Shown here one piece after another: positions 62,326 to 64,000 of a DNA stretch of 64,000 nt. Under the pieces are notes generated by a model, which made no database searches, had not been told where the DNA came from, and saw only the letters and a list, made by a program, of their open reading frames with translations. Each line of letters begins with the position of its first letter. Positions within the stretch are counted from its first letter, which is position 1. Source of the DNA: Streptomyces flaveolus (GTDB lineage Bacteria > Actinomycetota > Actinomycetes > Streptomycetales > Streptomycetaceae); NCBI RefSeq assembly GCF_000716535.1, contig NZ_JNWV01000036.1:186001-250000 (forward strand), written 5' to 3'. The translations under genes and the position numbers were made by a program.

Positions 62326-63153
62326 ATGGCTGAAGAACTGGCGAACGGCAATGGCGGCCAGTCACCGGACGGGCAGCCCGTGGGTGACGACACGGTGATC
62401 GTGCGGAGTATGGACGGCCCGGTAGCGGTGCTGGCGATGCGGTACCGGCCGCACAACTTCATGGGGCACGTCCTGCTGGACGCGCTTCTGGAAAGTCTTC
62501 GGTGGGCCCAGGACCAGGGCGCGCGGGCCATCCTGCTCCGTAGCGGACTGCGGAACTTTTCCTCCGGAGCCGACCTGACCCTGTTCGACGACCTCGACGG
62601 ACAAGAACCGGACATCGACCGGATCGGGTTCCTGCGCGAGTTCGACGAGCTTCCGATTCCCATCGTGGCCGAGGTGCGCGGTGTCTGTGTAGGCGGTGGA
62701 TTCGAGCTGGCCCTGGCATGCGACCTGATCGTGGCCGGCGAGTCGGCGAAGCTCGGATCGGTCGAGGCGACAGTGGGACTGACCCCGCTCTCGGGCGCCG
62801 TTCAGCGGCTCACGCAGCGCGCCGGTGCCGCCCGGGCCAAGGAGATGGCCATGCTGGCCCGCCGATACGATGCGCGGACCCTCGAGCGGTGGAACATCGT
62901 CAACCGGGTCGTCGCGGACGACATGCTCGACGATGTCGCGATGTCGCTGGCCCAGGAGCTGGGCCACGGAGCCACGGTCGCGCACGCCGCCACCAAGGCG
63001 GTCGTGTCATACACGCTCGAGAACGGTGTGCGGGCCGCGGACGAGAACATGGCCGAGCTGCAGCGCGGTATCTGGTCCTCGCGCGATCTGCAAGAGGGAC
63101 TGGAGTCGGCCCGCACCAAGGGCCTGGGCTCGGCTCGATTCGAAGGCAGGTAG
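62326..63153 (+). CDS. Enoyl-CoA hydratase/isomerase family protein
   Basis: 275 residues from ATG 62326. Crotonase fold: RPHNFMGHVLLDALLESL, RNFSSGADLTLF (first oxyanion-hole element), AEVRGVCVGGGFELALACDL (second element) and GSVEATVGLTPLSGAVQRL, where a catalytic Glu is expected. Length is normal. The CoA-transferase starts 3 nt after its stop, so they are an operon, probably for degradation or activation of an organic acid as its CoA thioester. The substrate is unknown. Confidence 0.92.
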   Translation: MAEELANGNGGQSPDGQPVGDDTVIVRSMDGPVAVLAMRYRPHNFMGHVLLDALLESLRWAQDQGARAILLRSGLRNFSSGADLTLFDDLDGQEPDIDRIGFLREFDELPIPIVAEVRGVCVGGGFELALACDLIVAGESAKLGSVEATVGLTPLSGAVQRLTQRAGAARAKEMAMLARRYDARTLERWNIVNRVVADDMLDDVAMSLAQELGHGATVAHAATKAVVSYTLENGVRAADENMAELQRGIWSSRDLQEGLESARTKGLGSARFEGR

Positions 63154-63156
63154 GTC

Positions 63157-64000
63157 ATGGCTCTCCCTCTGCACGGCCTGCGCGTCGTCGACTTCACCCG
63201 GGTCCTGGCCGGCCCGCACTGCGGGAAGCACCTGCTGGATCTGGGCGCCGATGTGATCAAGATTGAGCCCCCGACGGGAGACGTGTCCCGTCTCTCCTTC
63301 CCGAAGCAGGGAGCGATCAGCGGGTACTACGCACAGCAGAACGCCGGCAAGCGCAACATCAGCATCGACCTGAACATCCCCGAAGCGCGGAAGATCGCGC
63401 TCGAGTTGTGCGACACGGCCGACGTCGTCATCGAGAACTTCCGCCCTGGGGCTTTGGGGTTCTTCGGCTTGGACTACGAATCGGTCGCGAGGCGGAACCC
63501 CCGCGTGGTCTACGTATCGATGAGTGGCTACGGACAGCGTGGACCATGGCGCAGCCGAATGGCGTACGCACCGACGGTGCAGGCCGAGACAGGCTTCACC
63601 TCGAACACGCTGCGCCATTTCGACCTTGCCGACGGTGACGACCGCCAGACGGACCCGCTGTCCCACGCCGACGTCTATACCGGGCTGCACGGGCTGGTCG
63701 CGGTGCTTGCGGCGCTGAACCACCGTCACGCCACCGGAGAGGGCCAGTACGTCGACGTGGCCATGGCGGCGGTCATGACGTCCATCAACGAGCGCACGCA
63801 CTACGATCTGTCCGGCATCGACCTCGGCGCTGAGCCCCCGATCCTTGGCGCGGCGGACGTTAATTTCTTCATCAGTCCGGAAGGGCGCGAGTTCGTCATC
63901 TCCGCCAGCCTGGTCAGCAGCCTGACCTTCCCGTTCTACCTCAACGCGATGCGGCGACACGACTTGGCCGACGATCCGCTGTTCCGTACACCGGAGCTGA
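63157..64000 (+). CDS. CaiB/BaiF family CoA-transferase (cut by window edge)
   Basis: 281 residues visible from ATG 63157. Family III CoA-transferase marks: LRVVDFTRVLAGPHCGKHLL, DLGADVIKIEPPTGD, RNISIDLNIPEARKIALEL, ENFRPGALGFFGLDYESVA, RVVYVSMSGYGQRGP and SHADVYTGLHGLVAVLAALN with the catalytic Asp in HADVYTG. The full enzyme is about 400 residues. Transfers CoA between carboxylic acids. Coupled to the upstream ECH gene. Confidence 0.92.
   Translation, partial: MALPLHGLRVVDFTRVLAGPHCGKHLLDLGADVIKIEPPTGDVSRLSFPKQGAISGYYAQQNAGKRNISIDLNIPEARKIALELCDTADVVIENFRPGALGFFGLDYESVARRNPRVVYVSMSGYGQRGPWRSRMAYAPTVQAETGFTSNTLRHFDLADGDDRQTDPLSHADVYTGLHGLVAVLAALNHRHATGEGQYVDVAMAAVMTSINERTHYDLSGIDLGAEPPILGAADVNFFISPEGREFVISASLVSSLTFPFYLNAMRRHDLADDPLFRTPEL

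Overview
The window is very GC-rich, uses GTG and TTG starts freely, and carries gene families typical of Streptomyces: a PknB-like kinase, proprotein-convertase-type subtilisin, DUF4331, DUF6207, lamin-tail proteins, and IS701, ISL3, IS481 and IS5 remnants. It reads as a chromosomal accessory region of a Streptomyces or close relative. No rRNA, CRISPR array or complete insertion sequence was seen. Intact operons alternate with a dense graveyard of truncated, frameshifted or chimeric genes, as expected in a chromosome arm or an old integration hot spot.

Layout. 1-6.6 kb: end of a GlxA-type regulator, a secreted subtilisin with three P domains, a secreted YD-repeat/phospholipase A2 protein, and remnants of an IS701-type transposase and an NRPS adenylation domain. 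6.8-16 kb: a membrane Ser/Thr kinase, a decayed tRNA-fMet copy beside oligopeptide-transporter remnants, an internally deleted alcohol dehydrogenase, an SDR, an IS5 remnant, and an Lrp regulator divergent from a pyruvate dehydrogenase E1-like protein. 16.5-21 kb: a structured RNA candidate (copy 1), a NarL-type two-component pair, a GPP34 protein and a secreted carboxylesterase. 21-22.7 kb: IS debris. 22.7-32.4 kb: an intact minus-strand operon of APC permease, two DUF1989 proteins, urea/guanidine carboxylase, allophanate hydrolase and TetR regulator, with an 18-bp palindrome just upstream of the permease.

32.5-45 kb: fragments of a MobF relaxase, a lamin-tail protein, Ku and a methyltransferase; an AadA-like adenylyltransferase; a DUF6207 pseudogene; structured RNA copy 2 next to a LexA-like HTH gene; a Tat-exported amine oxidase; a membrane-anchored PemK/MazF-domain protein; an mscL stub; and an ATP-dependent DNA ligase. 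45-64 kb: a YjzC-like protein, DUF4331, a perfect 38-bp palindrome, a three-repeat protein, a single-base-frameshifted nicotinamidase, a TetR/metallo-hydrolase pair with operator-like palindromes, NhaA, an SPFH/NfeD pair, a chimeric SDR, more IS remnants, and finally enoyl-CoA hydratase followed by a CaiB-type CoA-transferase cut by the window edge.

Genes that visibly work together are the urea/guanidine nitrogen operon (uptake, carboxylation, deimination, allophanate hydrolysis, local repression), the sensor-kinase/regulator pair, the TetR/metallo-hydrolase pair, SPFH with NfeD, and the ECH/CoA-transferase pair. The most notable unexplained signal is the pair of homologous, covarying, terminator-ended intergenic elements at about 16.5 and 36.1 kb.
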